Source of the DNA: Hirundichthys speculiger
Taxonomy: Eukaryota > Chordata > Actinopteri > Beloniformes > Exocoetidae
DNA: 64,000 nucleotides
Direction: 5' to 3'
Assembly (NCBI GenBank): GCA_018398805.1
Contig: JAGFBZ010002139.1
Span: 62,001 to 126,000 of the forward strand
Position 1 is the stretch's first letter, and each line of letters opens with the position of its first letter. The position numbers and the translations under genes are program-made. The notes beneath the pieces are model-generated. The model was not told where the DNA came from, searched no databases, and was given only the letters and a program-made list of their open reading frames with translations. Below, piece by piece: positions 21,795 to 33,348 of this stretch.

Positions 21795-22738
21795 GTCTGG
21801 AGGCTTTCTTCTCTCCGCCCCCCCAGCCCCATCCCTAATCGACATCAAGTATTGCCATTTAAAATTGTATTCTGCAGCAATATTCAAACTCAGTACAAAA
21901 ATGCTCCATTTATTCTTTCCTGAATGTTTGATGAGGGCGCCGCTGTTTCTGCACAGACGCCGTCACCAGCTGACTTTGTTCCACAACTGGTACAAACTGG
22001 GATAAATTAAATAAATGCACTGTGCAAACTGGTGTCTCGATGGGACCCGTTTGACATTTCACATATTAAAAAATAAATAAAAAACAAGTGTGGAGGGAAG
22101 CTCTTAATTATTGTTGCATCTGAATTTTAAGAACCTGAATTTGAATATCTCTGGAAAATGGATTTTCCTCCACGTTGAGTTATTAGCACTTTCTGATTAG
22201 TTTCAATACCTTCCTCAGGAAAAAAAAAAAAAAAAAAGACAGCAATTAGTGCTTAATTTTCAGTGTTAGCATGGTCTGAATTATACTGAATTGTGACTGT
22301 TGCTCCATAAAAAAGGTCTCATTTTGTTTCCAGGTTCCTTTTTAACCACAATGAAGACAAAAGAGCTGTCTGAGTGCCTCAAATAGGCTCTTTAATGAAA
22401 AAAATGAATAGATATTAAAAATTCAAAGGTGACTGGAGAATTGCTAGAAATTAAGTTTAAACTGTTTCAGTGATTCACAAAGTTGCAGAGAAGTTTCACA
22501 GTAAGAGAACCCTGAAGCTGCAGCACCAACACCAAAAAAAAAAAAAAAAAAAAAACCTCAGAGGGAAGAATGTTGATCAGGATCTGGATCATAAGGGAGG
22601 ACCTTCCCGCTGAAGATCTGGTCCAAACATCAGCCAAGCTCCTGAAGATCCTGATTATCGGTATTGATGTGCAAAAAAATCATGAAGAAACTCAGAGAAA
22701 GAGGTTTCTGAACATTAGAAAAAAAAACATTTGAAAAA
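21795..22738. other. No gene recognised
   Basis: This interval starts outside the repeat boundary. It has poly-A tracts (about 22219-22236, 22536-22556) and no conserved frame or delimited transposon. Confidence 0.4.
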
Positions 22739-22935
22739 ATAAATAAATAAATAAATAAATAGCTTCAGCTGACCTGCAGCACTCTGGAGCTCCTATCAAG
22801 ACCGAATCCTGGACCTAACAGAACACCGCTGTGATAGAAAAACCGACTTGATACTGTCAGGAAGGTCTGGCTGGAGTTGGGCGGGATCGGCGCGATCGGC
22901 GGGTCGGCGCGATCGGCGGGTCGGCGCGGAGATGT
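22739..22935. repeat. (AAAT)n and a GC-rich short tandem repeat
   Basis: An (AAAT)6-like microsatellite spans 22737-22762. At 22876-22930 a 17-18-bp unit (GCGATCGGCGGGTCGGC) is repeated about three times, a local GC spike in AT-rich DNA. Confidence 0.75.
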
Positions 22936-23019
22936 GGTCGGTGCTACTAGAAGGTTCCTGGCTGGATGAAGTTCACGTGCCATCGGTGGGTTTTCTCCTG
23001 CTGCCCCTCCCACCTCAGA

Positions 23020-23131
23020 AACATGCGTGCTGGACTGGTCTGTGTGGTTTGTCCTGGACCACCAGCTGGTCCAGGGCAGCGCCCCGATGACAGCTGGCGC
23101 CTGCAGCAGAAAATGGATGGATGGATGGATG
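23020..23131 (+). repeat. Retroposon 3' tail with (ATGG)n
   Basis: GTCCTGGACCACCAGCTGGT... GCAGAAAATGGATGGATGG ends in four ATGG units, the tail type seen at 36449-36575 and 44370-44680. It is a short fragment of a fish LINE or SINE. Confidence 0.4.
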
Positions 23132-23599
23132 TAATAGATCCATCTTCATTAAGCCTGTTGGTGTTAACCCTGCAGGAGTCTGTAGCTGGAACACCAGATG
23201 CGTCACCAGAAGTTGATGGACCGGTGTCATTTGTCTTCACGGTAGTTTTATGTTTGACTCGTTAATATTATCTGGTGAAAACAAAACTCTCTAATTTAAC
23301 GAGTTCAGAAACTTTCCTTCTTCCTAATTTGTGTTGCTGCAAAAAAAAAGAAAAAAAACTAATTTGAACATTTGCTGTGATGACTGAAGTGGACTGTAAC
23401 TCAGGGATATAATCACTGATATAACTGGCTATAACTTTTAATAAGGATAAAGTGGGTTGTGTAAATGCTTTAGGCAGATGGCTGGTTGACGGCACTCGTC
23501 TCTACAACCCTTCTGGATAAGTACCATCAAATGTATCTCAGACCTTTGAAAGCTTTGACACTCGATGAGGAAAGTGGAAACTGTGATTTACATGAAATT

Positions 23600-24330
23600 A
23601 AGATCATTTCCAAATCCTAAATAAATCCTGTTGTGTTCAGTGTTAAATAAAATCAGGAAACAGTGCAGAATGCAGTGAACTGCAAATCTCATCAACCCAT
23701 GTTTTTATTAATAATAAAACATATAATAATATGTTTTATTTATAATAATAATAAAACATGTCATATTTGAAAGTGAGACAGTTCATGAAAAATATTATCT
23801 CATCTTGAACTTATTGGCAGCTTCACGTGTCAATAAAGTTGAGATGTGAGTGACAGGAAGCATGGGAAAGGAGGCGATGCTAAAAACAGACACCTGGAGG
23901 AAGACAGGCCGCCAAATAAAAACTAGAAATCATGAAACCATTTCAAAATGACGCTGGAAATTGTGAAGATGTTGAATATCTCATGTACATAAAATCAGGA
24001 CTGGAATCAACTGGACTTTTCTTTCTTTGCTCTTGAACGTCTGAGCGTTTACACCAGCGATTCTGGGAACCTGCAGAAATCTCTGTATGCCGGGGACAAA
24101 GTCCAGAGTCAGTAGTGGATGGCGGCGACCTTCAGGCAGCATTGCATTAAAAACAGGGACGATTCTGTGATGGAAGTCACCGTGGGGCTCAAAAACAAAA
24201 CAGACTGAGGAACATGGAATGTCTTTTTGGGTGCATGGCTGTCTGTGAGACGGGCAGCTTGCACATCTGGAAAGAAAACATGACCGGCATCCTTCACAGA
24301 GGCGTGGCTTTACGGGAGAAGAGTCCAGGC
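23600..24330. mobile_element. Degenerate dispersed DNA-transposon-like repeat
   Basis: AACTGCAAATCTCATCAACC, GAAAAATATTATCTCATCTT and CACCTGGAGGAAGACAGG follow the order seen in a common fish non-autonomous element as I recall it. An internal palindrome (ATAATAATATGTTTTATT...) lies near 23715-23760. Both ends are unclear, and the superfamily is not assigned. Confidence 0.3.
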
Positions 24331-24753
24331 TGTTGAGCCTCTCAGATCTTTTAGATAAGGATGAGACAACGTTTCTCTCCTCGGTTCACAGATGTGGATG
24401 AACTGCCGTCAAAGAAGAGACGCTGCAGGGCTGAAGACATCGCCCTGTCCCTGTCCTGTGGGTGGAAAAATACCGTCTCATGACGTTTGAAGATCGTTTC
24501 TGTTTTAAATTAACTTTTAAAAGGAAATCACAACTTTATCTCTTTTAATAAATTTCTGAATTCATTTACATGATTCATCAGTTTACAGTGAAGCCCATTC
24601 CTTTATTTTTGCTGTAGGCTGAAAACATCTGGCTTTGACATCAAAGGATGAATACGAGATGAGATCAGCATTTCAGCTTTTGTTTCCAGGTATTTACACC
24701 TGGAGCACAACTCAGAAGAAGTTTCATTTATTCTGTTTGAACCCACCCATTTG

Positions 24754-25853
24754 TAGGGATGGGAATTGATAAGATTTTTCCGATTCCGATTCCATTATCG
24801 ATACTGTTTAACGATTCGATTCTTTATCGATTCTAATTTGGGCAAAAAGGAGAACTAACAGTTTTATTAGCATCATTTTTTTTACTTAAAAGTCACGAGC
24901 TTCAAACTCAACAGCGAGGTCAAAAGAGGCCCAAAGCCTGGATAACGTGTTAACTGTTGTAATATGTAACTGTGCAAATACACAAGAATGTGTAACATTT
25001 TACTAACAGATTTTTCCTAATAGAAATGAAAAAAATCTCCCTTTTAAAAGCACTCAAAAATAATAATAAAGAAAGATAAATACTATCAAATACAACTGAA
25101 CAGTGCATAGTACAAATAGAATAGAATAGAATAGAATAGAATCCTTTATTGTCACTGTACATAGGTACAATGAGATTAAAATCTGCAAATACTATGAAGA
25201 ATTAACAATTCTTTTGCAGTAAAATAATCATGTCTTCCAGCCTCTGATCCAGCCAGACATTCTCTCTCGTCACAGTCATCTTCTAAATGTAATGCAGAAG
25301 ACATTCGTTTAATAGCATAGCGTTAATGTTATAGCGTGATTTACAAAGAAGCACATAGGCAGCGGGATAGCTACTTACCAGAGTTACCAGAGGTGATCTT
25401 AGCTTGGCTACTGCCGCTGGGTTGAGATCCATCAGTCCGAAGCGTCAAAAACACGACACTCTTTATCGCATGTTGTGTGCATAAATGTTTCTGCATGTTA
25501 GCCGTGTTCCCTACCGACGCTGTTATCTCCACTTTACAATGACTGCTAGTTGCCTTGTTGCCATCTTTCTTTGGTGAAGTGAAGCCAAACTTTGGAGCAT
25601 TTAAACCTGGTGGGCGCCATTGTTGTTTACAACTCCAATGCGCGTGCTAAGCTGACGTAACTTAATCACGTAAGTGCTTTCTGGAATTGACTGTGTGTAA
25701 CTTGCGTAAATTACGTGAGATTTGTGCTGGTTGGAATGGATAAGAGAATTTCTGGATAAACTGACAAACGATTCCATGAAACTGAAACACACGGAACCGG
25801 TTCTCTACAGGAACCGGTTCTCTACAAGAACCGGTTCTCAATTCCCAACCCTA
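24754..25853. mobile_element. Non-autonomous hAT element (1100 bp)
   Basis: Inverted termini TAGGGATGGGAATTGA and TAGGGTTGGGAATTGA are flanked by a perfect 8-bp duplication CCCATTTG (24746-24753, 25854-25861). Subterminal CGATTCC/GAACCGGTTC motifs are present, with GAACCGGTTCTCTACA repeated at the right end. No transposase is present. A LINE tail is nested at 25117-25180. Confidence 0.93.
25117..25180 (-). repeat. LINE tail with (ATTCT)n
   Basis: Four or five AATAG repeats are followed by AATCCTTTATTGTCACTGTA and CAATGAGATTAAAA. Read on the minus strand this is a LINE 3' end with an (ATTCT)n tail, nested in the hAT element. Confidence 0.5.
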
Positions 25854-25997
25854 CCCATTTGTCATGTGAGCAAAAGCACCAGAACAGATGGACTTGAAAT
25901 ATGTTTAAGTGAAAAAGACTTGACGTTTAGTTGCAGCTGACAACAACCTTAAACTCAGAGTCGCAGTAATAAAGAGGAGCATCACGTAGACCTGCAA

Positions 25998-26063
25998 CAG
26001 ATGGGACGTCCCCCACAGAGCGCCGGTCTCAGCGCCGGCGCTCTGTGGGGGACGTCCCATCTG
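25998..26063. repeat. Perfect 29-bp inverted repeat, 8-nt loop
   Basis: CAGATGGGACGTCCCCCACA...GCCGG (25998-26026) is exactly mirrored at 26035-26063 around the loop TCTCAGCG. The arms are GC-rich with no mismatch. There is no flanking transposon signature. Confidence 0.95.
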
Positions 26064-27419
26064 GGGGACCCAAATCCACATAAGAACTGTGGCAAGTTTT
26101 CTAAGATGCCTGAAATATCCTTTCTGAAAGCGCAGACAGGCGAACTGCTGGAGTTAGAAATGAAAAGGCTGTTCGCCCCAGATATTGATTCGATTTAGGG
26201 CTGGTGGGTTTACAGCGCTTTGTACAAAAAAATTACAGAAAAACAGAAAGACGAAAAGTTTTTCAACGGCATCCTCACTTCACATTTAACCGTCGATGGA
26301 TATTGAAGTCACGAATGCAGACCGGATCTGAACAGAGCCCGATGTTAGCACCACCTAAAGAAGTACAAACTGCAGAATTTTAAAGTCGTCAGGAAAATAT
26401 GAAAAGCCGATATAACATATCGACCGCTGTCACGCGTGTGAAGCCAGCAGCTTATGGCGACTCTGGAAACATGTCTGATATCTGACAAGCTGTTTATTTG
26501 CACGTCAAGAACAGAAAAAGTAAAAGATGAGACATTACAACCCTAAATGTTCAGACTCAGACTGCCTCCATCCGCTCGTAGCTTCCCCTGGAAGCTGCTG
26601 CATGTGGGCCGCTCGTTCTTAAACTAGGTGAAAGAAACAATAAAACTGCTGGTGACAGGATACATAGAAGTATGCAAGAACAAGTAGCAGACTGACATTT
26701 TGGTATGTAAATAAACCCTCCGAACAACAAACCATGACACGTTACGCAGAGTCAGTATTTGACAAAGGTCTGGACAATGATCTGAGAGAGGCAGTTGTTG
26801 TTGTCGTCTCAATCTGGGAAGGGTTGGATGCCTTTCTGGGACTATTGGTCCCTATACCAATATAAAGCCTGTAGTTAATCGTAGTGTGTAGGGACTAATA
26901 GTTATAGCCATAGCTGTAGTAGCTCAGACTAGAGTAGCTCGTCTTAATCACAGGTTCGTCATAGTTATGCTGCTATAGGCCTACGCTGCAGGGGGACGCC
27001 AACATGATCTGCTGAGTGGTGTCTCCACTGCTCCTCTCCCTTCCTTCCCTTTCCTCCTCCCTTCTTCCTCCTCCAGCTCATTCCATAGTTAATTAGCAGC
27101 ACCTCGTTACTGTAACTGTGCTCCGTTTTCTTTCCTGTAGTTTGTTGTGGTTTTTTCCCTCCTTTTTTCTCTTTTCTTTCTGTATGTTTGCAGGCCAGTT
27201 TCCTGAGTTTCATGCTGACTTGCAGTTCCCTCCTCTGTCCATCCCAGCATTTACCTCCACCTGTGTGTGTAGATGTGTAGGGTGTCTTCTGGCGTGGTGA
27301 CCGGTGATCTAGTCCTCTGACCATCTCACCTCAGTGCTGCTACCTGCATCTCTTTATGGAGTCATTTCATTCAGTCATCTGTGTTTCTCCTCTCTCTGTG
27401 TCTCTGTGATTTGCAGAGT
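26064..27419. other. No gene recognised
   Basis: Only short unsupported frames are present, plus a pyrimidine-rich stretch at about 27025-27180. No terminal repeats, LINE tails or conserved exons were recognised. Confidence 0.4.
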
Positions 27420-27923
27420 TTAAGGGAGGACCCAGGAGCAGGAGTACAAACAAAAGGGTTTAATTTTCCAGAAACACAAAATCCAAAAGTCCAAAATACA
27501 AAAACACAAACTTAACTTAGTTCCAGGGAGACGACGAAGAGAGAAACATACAGAACTGCAAACATATAACACGACTAATGCACCAACAAAGACAAGGGGA
27601 ATGACAAGACAAGAGGCAGGTGCAGGGAATCAGGGTGACAAGAGGGAGGAAGCAAAGCAGAAACCAATAAGGACAGGACAGACCTTTCAAAGTAAAACAG
27701 GAACTAGTAACCACAAGAGAGACGCCAACTTGACACACAAAAACACACACAGGGCTACATACACCCCCCCCACCCCCACCACCACCCCCACCCCAACGAC
27801 CGGCTCCCAGACGGTTCCCCCTCCGGAAGTCAGGGAACAAACCAAAAACAGTCAACAGGCCTCCAGGCCACACAGAAAAAATTTCAGGTGGCCGACCGCG
27901 GTGCTGGAGGGGAACCAGGAACA
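27420..27923 (-). repeat. A- and GA-rich interspersed repeat, possible retroelement remnant
   Basis: The order GGACCCAGGAGCAGGAGTAC, AAGGGTTTAATTTTCC and long A/CA/GA-rich runs resembles fish LTR-type repeats read in antisense. A C/CA-rich low-complexity patch lies at 27768-27798. It ends exactly where LTR element 1 begins. Class uncertain. Confidence 0.3.
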
Positions 27924-28769
27924 TGTAACAGGATTGATAATGTATTTGAAATACGTCAAAATTATTTTGTATTATGGTTAAGCTATGCAAGGCTCTATGC
28001 AATTTTCCCTCTGGTGTAATGTGGCGAAATGTCGCCCTCTGGTGGCAGGTGGTGTCTATATAAATGACAGGAAACGGCTAGCGCGCCCTCTTGTGCTGCC
28101 GATTTCCTGTTATGGTAGGTTACAAACAGCTCCGTGATTTTTCATATATTAATCTAAAAAATACTAATTTCACTCAAATCAAAGTACATATTGAGTTAGA
28201 TGAATGTTGTGGGCATGTTTTACAATTATTATTAAGTTAAAACATGTACAGTTTTCTATTCTGCTCTAACGTGATGACTTGCAAGATTCAGCATAGAACT
28301 GCACAATAGTAATGGCGCAGCCCATTGAAATGTACTGTTTTCTTCCTGTTCTGATGTTAGGAGCTGTGTTATACGAGCCATACAGTCACCACCAACCACC
28401 ATTGTGTTGTTGTTCAACAGGTATGTTGTGAAGGGAAATATGGTTTTGCTTTCATGATTTAAATATTTAAGAGCCTTTGCATTTAGTTAGTATCAAGTTA
28501 CTATATTAGTTCATTGAAAATAGATGGAAAAAAGGTTGATAACTATGTTTGTCATGCTTTCTGTAAATTGTTGAAAATATACGATCACATTGTGTGCGCC
28601 CTCTTGTGCTGCCGATTTCCTGTTATGGAGCTGTGTTATACGAGCCATACAGTCACCACCAACCACCATTGTGTTGTTGTTCAACAGAGTTGGCAATAAA
28701 CGCTATCAACCTGAGAGAAGTTTGCTGTCATCAATCTGCTGGGAGTGGCCCAGAATAGAGGGGGTTACA
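27924..28769 (+). repeat. 5' LTR of element 1
   Basis: TATA box TATATAAA lies at 28057-28064. A block A (28083-28114) is followed by a GT...AG intron-like segment (28115-28360), block B (28361-28420) and a donor CAG|gtatgt. Then comes a second, uninterrupted A+B copy (28596-28687), and AATAAA at 28695-28700. U3 is therefore short (about 160 bp) and R long. Confidence 0.9.
28115..28360 (+). other. Intron-like segment inside the LTR
   Basis: This 246-bp segment begins gtaggt after ATG and ends with a pyrimidine-rich tract and gttag (tgttttcttcctgttctgat then gttag). It is exactly absent from the second copy of the same sequence 480 bp downstream, where ...CTGTTATG joins GAGCTGTG directly. The 3' LTR carries the same 246-bp segment at 37439-37684. 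Confidence 0.8.
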
Positions 28770-28770
28770 T

Positions 28771-28790
28771 CTGGTGCCGTGACCTCGTGG
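28771..28790 (+). promoter_or_regulatory. Putative primer binding site of element 1
   Basis: TGGTGCCGTGACCTCG starts two bases after the 5' LTR end and begins with the TGG complementary to a tRNA CCA end. I do not assign the tRNA. Confidence 0.5.
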
Positions 28791-29223
28791 CCAGTGAAGA
28801 TCAGCCTACAGCCGATCCACCTTCCAGCAGTGCGTGGTTCATCAACCTCAAAGCTCTATTCGTACTCTCAGGTCTCACTGATATTCTGTGGAGGTATTGG
28901 ATCGATGGACATTTTCTGTTTTGTGGCTGCTAAGTCTGCACGCTACTCATGTGAAGGATTTTATATATATGTTTTTTTTTTCCCTGCTGACTCTACTGTT
29001 CGGGCTTTTGAATAATTTAATTTAGTTGTATTAGAAGTGGCTTTGCAAGTTGTTCACCGGCCACTCTGGGTGATGAAAGAAGAACTGTGAACAGAGTTTA
29101 TTTTATTTTGTGTTCTTGCCCTATGCCTTTTGGCACATTGTTTTGTGTGCAGTTTTATTTTTCTTTCAAGAATTTGGCAATCCAATAGTCACTCAGTGAC
29201 TTTGTGGTTCTGTTTGGTGAATA

Positions 29224-30834
29224 TGGCAGAGGGTACAGATGCAAAGTTGCGGGGCACAGAACCTGAAGACATTGATGTCCGTCCTAGAGTGGGTGTTGGT
29301 AGGGGAGTATTTTTATCACCTGTTCCATTAACCCTGCAAGGTCATGTGGGTTCTCATGGTTATGGGGAGGGTGTTCTCAATACGGGTGGGCTTGGGTTCA
29401 GTGCTCTGGGTGACCATGGTGCCACGTATACTTGCTTCCCCACCCCCACCTGGCCCCAGGTTGGTGCCCCCGAGGCCCCTTCCACCTTTGACCCCGCCCA
29501 TTCTGTCCATGGTGTTCAGTCCCCTCATACTTCTACCCCATTCAATCCCCGTCTTGCTGCCCAAGGCCCTTGTCCCTCTGTCACTATGCCAGTAACAGGT
29601 GACACGGACTGTACACTCAAACTATTAGGTGCTTTGATTATTATTATATTATATATTATATTATATTATATTATTATATATTGGAGATTCAGTCACGGCA
29701 AGACTACTGTCGGATAGAGTGCCCACTGGTGGCCGGAGCAGTGGCGACGGGCATACGCGAGCTGCTAGTACTGCGGTTGACCTCTCACAGCTTAGCCTGG
29801 TCCTGAGATCTGACAGCAAAGAACCTCCTGTTTTCCGTGGTGAAGCGACGGATAAGTGCTCGGTGTATGAGTGGGTGGACTTGATGTCGATGTACCTGAG
29901 GAGGAAGGATGTTAGGATTGCTGATCGGTCTGATGAGATTATGAGCAGGCTCATGGGCAGGGCCAAAGATGTGGTGAGGATTGGGTTACGCAGTGACCCA
30001 TCAATCACTATTGAGAAGCAGCCTGATGCGATCTATGCTATCCTAAGGCAGCATTTCAGTGATCTGTCGTATTCATGCATGCCACTTGCTGATTTCTACA
30101 GCACGCTCCCCAGGGCTCACGAGAGTCCCATCGATTACTGGGTGCATTTGAATAAAGTAGCTGATATAGCAGAGGAGTACCTTCAGCGTCAGGGGAGGAG
30201 CATGGGTGACCTGACCAAAGAAGTGGCTGTGATGTTTGTGAGACACTGTAATGAACCTTCCCTGTCCGTTGTCTTCAGGAGCAAGCTGGCAAGTTGCTGG
30301 ACGGCTAAAGAGGTCCAGGAGAGAATTGACGAATATCAGAGGGAGGCGAAGTCCAGGCCCGATAGGTTTGCAGTCGAACGCACTGCCAGGCAAGCTGTTG
30401 CTGTGGTGGATGGTGGCTCACAGAGTGCAGAGTGTGTTGAATCCGACACTATGTTGCAGTGCCATAGACAGGGTGTTAGCCAGCCTCGGCGCCAGCCTCA
30501 CAGTGGGGAGCTTGCGTCACTGCAGGCTGACATGGATAGGATGTCTAAGATGCTTGGCGATTTGTTGGGAAGTTTGACTGCTCATACCAGTGCTCCTAAC
30601 TCCCAGAGCCGCAACCCTTCTTTTCAGAGGAAGAGGGCCTTGACAACCAGGACTTGTGGCATTTGTAGTGACAGTTCTCACTCTACAATTGCACATTGTC
30701 AGCTACACCGCCTGTGTTTCACGTGTCACCAGCCAGGCCACATGAAGCTCCAGTGTCCCAATGGCACGTCCCCGGGTACACCGCAGTCTGCTCGCCAGTC
30801 CGCCCCTGCCTCGTCCTCTCTTCAGGGAAACTAG
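29224..30834 (+). pseudogene. gag of element 1, broken
   Basis: The frame opens at ATG 29224 (MAEGTDAKLRG) with a Pro/Gly-rich N-terminus. A TA-rich microsatellite at about 29638-29684 then shifts it, and the rest continues in another frame from about 29685. The second part has a capsid-like helical region (PVFRGEATDKCSVYEWVDLM) and two zinc knuckles near the C-terminus: CGICSDSSHSTIAHC (about 30655) and CFTCHQPGHMKLQC (30713-30754). It ends in TAG at 30832-30834, directly after GGGAAAC. Gag packages the element RNA into particles; this copy cannot make it in one piece. Confidence 0.8.
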
Positions 30835-33348
30835 ACTGCCTGCATTTTGGGGGGGGGAAGTGTGGGCCTCGGTGATAACACCCTCAGTCTCAATGGGGAT
30901 TTACAGTCTATGTATGAGTCAGCCTGTGAGAGTCTCCCAAGTTCCCAGACAGTCATCTTTCAGAACACACAACGTTTGGGAGCCAGTGAAAGTTTGTTTT
31001 ACACTCCCGTTGTGGTCAACGGATGTGAAACAGTGTCTGCCATGTTGGATTCTGGTTCTATGGCGTGTTCTGTGAGTGAAGCTGTGGAACAGAGGCTTAT
31101 TGATGTTGGGGTTCTGGACTGTGATGGTGGGGAGCTTGTGGATATTGTGCTGATTGGATGTGGAGGACAGAGGGTGCGTCCTAAAAGAGTCTTTGACCTG
31201 CAGCTTGAGGTTTATGGATGTAAGGTGGTTGTGCCCACTCTTGTTGTTCCCGGTCAGGTGGACGAGCTCATCATAGGGACTAACGTGATTAAATACCTGA
31301 CACGCAGGTTTAAAAGGTCACAGAAGTACTGGGAGATGATTGCAGGGACAGCTAGGACTGATGTCGGAGGGCATGACGAGTTCCTTGCCATGCTTGCTGG
31401 CATTCATCGATGGAGAGGCGAGTCTGTACCTGACTTTGTAGGCACGGTCAAACTCAAGAGTGCCATAACGCTTTTGCCTGGGCATGAGCACCTGGTGTGG
31501 GGGAAGCTCCCAGAAAAGTTGCGTGGGCCACCAGGTTGCACCGTGGTGGTCGAGCCGACAAGGTCCCATTCTGTTCCAAGGAATGTTCTTGTTGGCAGGG
31601 TGGTGACGCCTTTGTGGGGCGATGGGTGGGTGCCTATGAAGATCATGAACCCTACAGACAAACCGGTGACCGTCAGGAGGAATGCTAAGTTGGCAGATGT
31701 GCACTCATGTTTGGCTGTCGAGGAAATGCAACCTGCTGGTGGTTCGTGTCTGAAATCCAACAGCCTCCATGTTGCAGCGGAACGAGCCCCCGACCTTGAC
31801 ATGTCAGAGGCCCTTGGGAGACAGGGTTTGAGTGACCTGGATCTCGACTCGTGTGAGGTGTCAGATCAGTGTAGGAGAAGGCTGTGTGACCTCGTCCTGG
31901 AATACTCTGACATTTTCTCCAAGCATAAGCTCGATTGTGGAGAAGTGAAAGACTTTGTCCACAAAATTCACCTGATGGATGAAAAGCCTTTTAAGCTCCC
32001 TTACAGGCGTATCCCTCTGGCCCATTAACAAAAACTCAGGACTACATTGAGCGAGATGGAGGAAAAAGGTATCATCAGGAAGTCGACTAGTGAGTTTGCT
32101 TCACCGCTGGTCTTGGTGTGGAAAAGGGATGGTGAGTTGCGCATCTGCACTGACTTTCGCTGGCTAAATGCTCGGACAGTGAAGGACGCTTACCCTCTCC
32201 CGCATCAGGCCGACTGCCTTGCTGCACTGGGGGGCAACGCATTGTTCAGTACCATGGACCTCACATCTGGGTTCTATAATATCCCCCTTGATGAAGACAG
32301 CAAGAAGTTCACTGCCTTTGCGTCGCCTGTTGGGCTTCATGAGTATAACAGGCTTCCTCAGGGGCTTTGTAATAGTCCAGGTAGTTTCATGCGCATGATG
32401 ATGCAGATTTTTGGAGATCAGAACTTCATGAATTTGCTCTGTTATTTGGATGATTTATTGGTTTTTGCGCCAAGTGAAGTCGAAGCTGTGAACAGGCTTG
32501 AGATGGTCTTTGAGCGGTTGCGTGAGCACAACCTCAAACTTGCTCCGAAGAAGTGCCACCTTCTGTGCCGCTCAGTTCACTTTCTGGGCCATGTTATTGA
32601 TAGTAGTGGTGTGTCAACGGACCCTGCTAAGGTGGATGCCATACAACAGGTGTCCAAGTCAGACTTGATGTCTTCGGATGGTCAGACACCATGCCCCAGT
32701 AAGATCAAGTCGTTCTTGGGCCTAGTGAACTGGTACCAGCGTTTCGTTCCGCACTGTTCTACGCTGGCTAAGCCTCTCATTCAGCTAACAGCTGAGGCAA
32801 AGGTCAACAAAAGTAGTAAAGGGAAGAAGAAGAAGCTTGTGTACAGGAAGCTGACTGCTGAGGATTGGACCTCGGAATGTGACAAGGCACTGCGAGCTCT
32901 CAAGGATGCCTTGCTTGTGAATGTCATGTTGGCCCACCCTGATTTTTCCAAACCTTTCATTCTCTCCACCGATGCTTCAACTGACGGTTTACGCGCTGTG
33001 CTGTCCCAGGTCGCCCCGGGTGAGAAACGGGCTCGTCCAATAGCATTTGCTAGCAAGACCTTGAACAAGGCTCAGAGAAACTACCCTGCTCACCGTTTGG
33101 CGTTTCTGGCGCTGAAATGGGCGGTCTTTGAGAAATTCAGCCACTGGCTGAAAGGGCATACTTTCACCGCTTGGACAGATAACAATCCACTTGTCCATAT
33201 CCTCACTAAGCCAAAGCTGGATGCAGTCGAGCAGCGCTGGGTTTCAAAGTTGGCCGCCTATGACTTTGATGTCAAATATGTTCCTGGGCCGAGAAATGTA
33301 GTTGCGGGCGCTCAGCAGGGAGCCTTTTGTTGGGAAGAGGATCAGTGA
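30835..33348 (+). pseudogene. pol (protease, RT, RNase H) of element 1, broken
   Basis: A retropepsin-like active site, MLDSGSMAC (about 31042), is followed by a reverse transcriptase with RICTDFRWLN, TMDLTSGFYNI, LPQGLCNSPGSF and the catalytic CYLDDLLVF (about 32440). RNase H follows with STDASTDG (about 32970) and WTDNNPLVHIL. In-frame TAA at 32026-32028 cuts it between the N-terminal linker and RT. Frame is lost again at about 33305 just after RNase H. Today pol lies in the same frame as gag, separated by TAG and a run of nine G (30848-30857), and an indel in that run may have changed the frame. YLDD and the PR-RT-RH-IN order place it in Ty3/gypsy. Confidence 0.88.

Noticed and set aside
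22848..23265. Overlapping GC-rich frames on both strands
   Set aside because: They are produced by a short GC-rich tandem repeat and a retroposon tail.
28590..29015. 141-codon frame spanning the end of the 5' LTR and the leader
   Set aside because: It crosses the LTR boundary and primer site and has no known motif.
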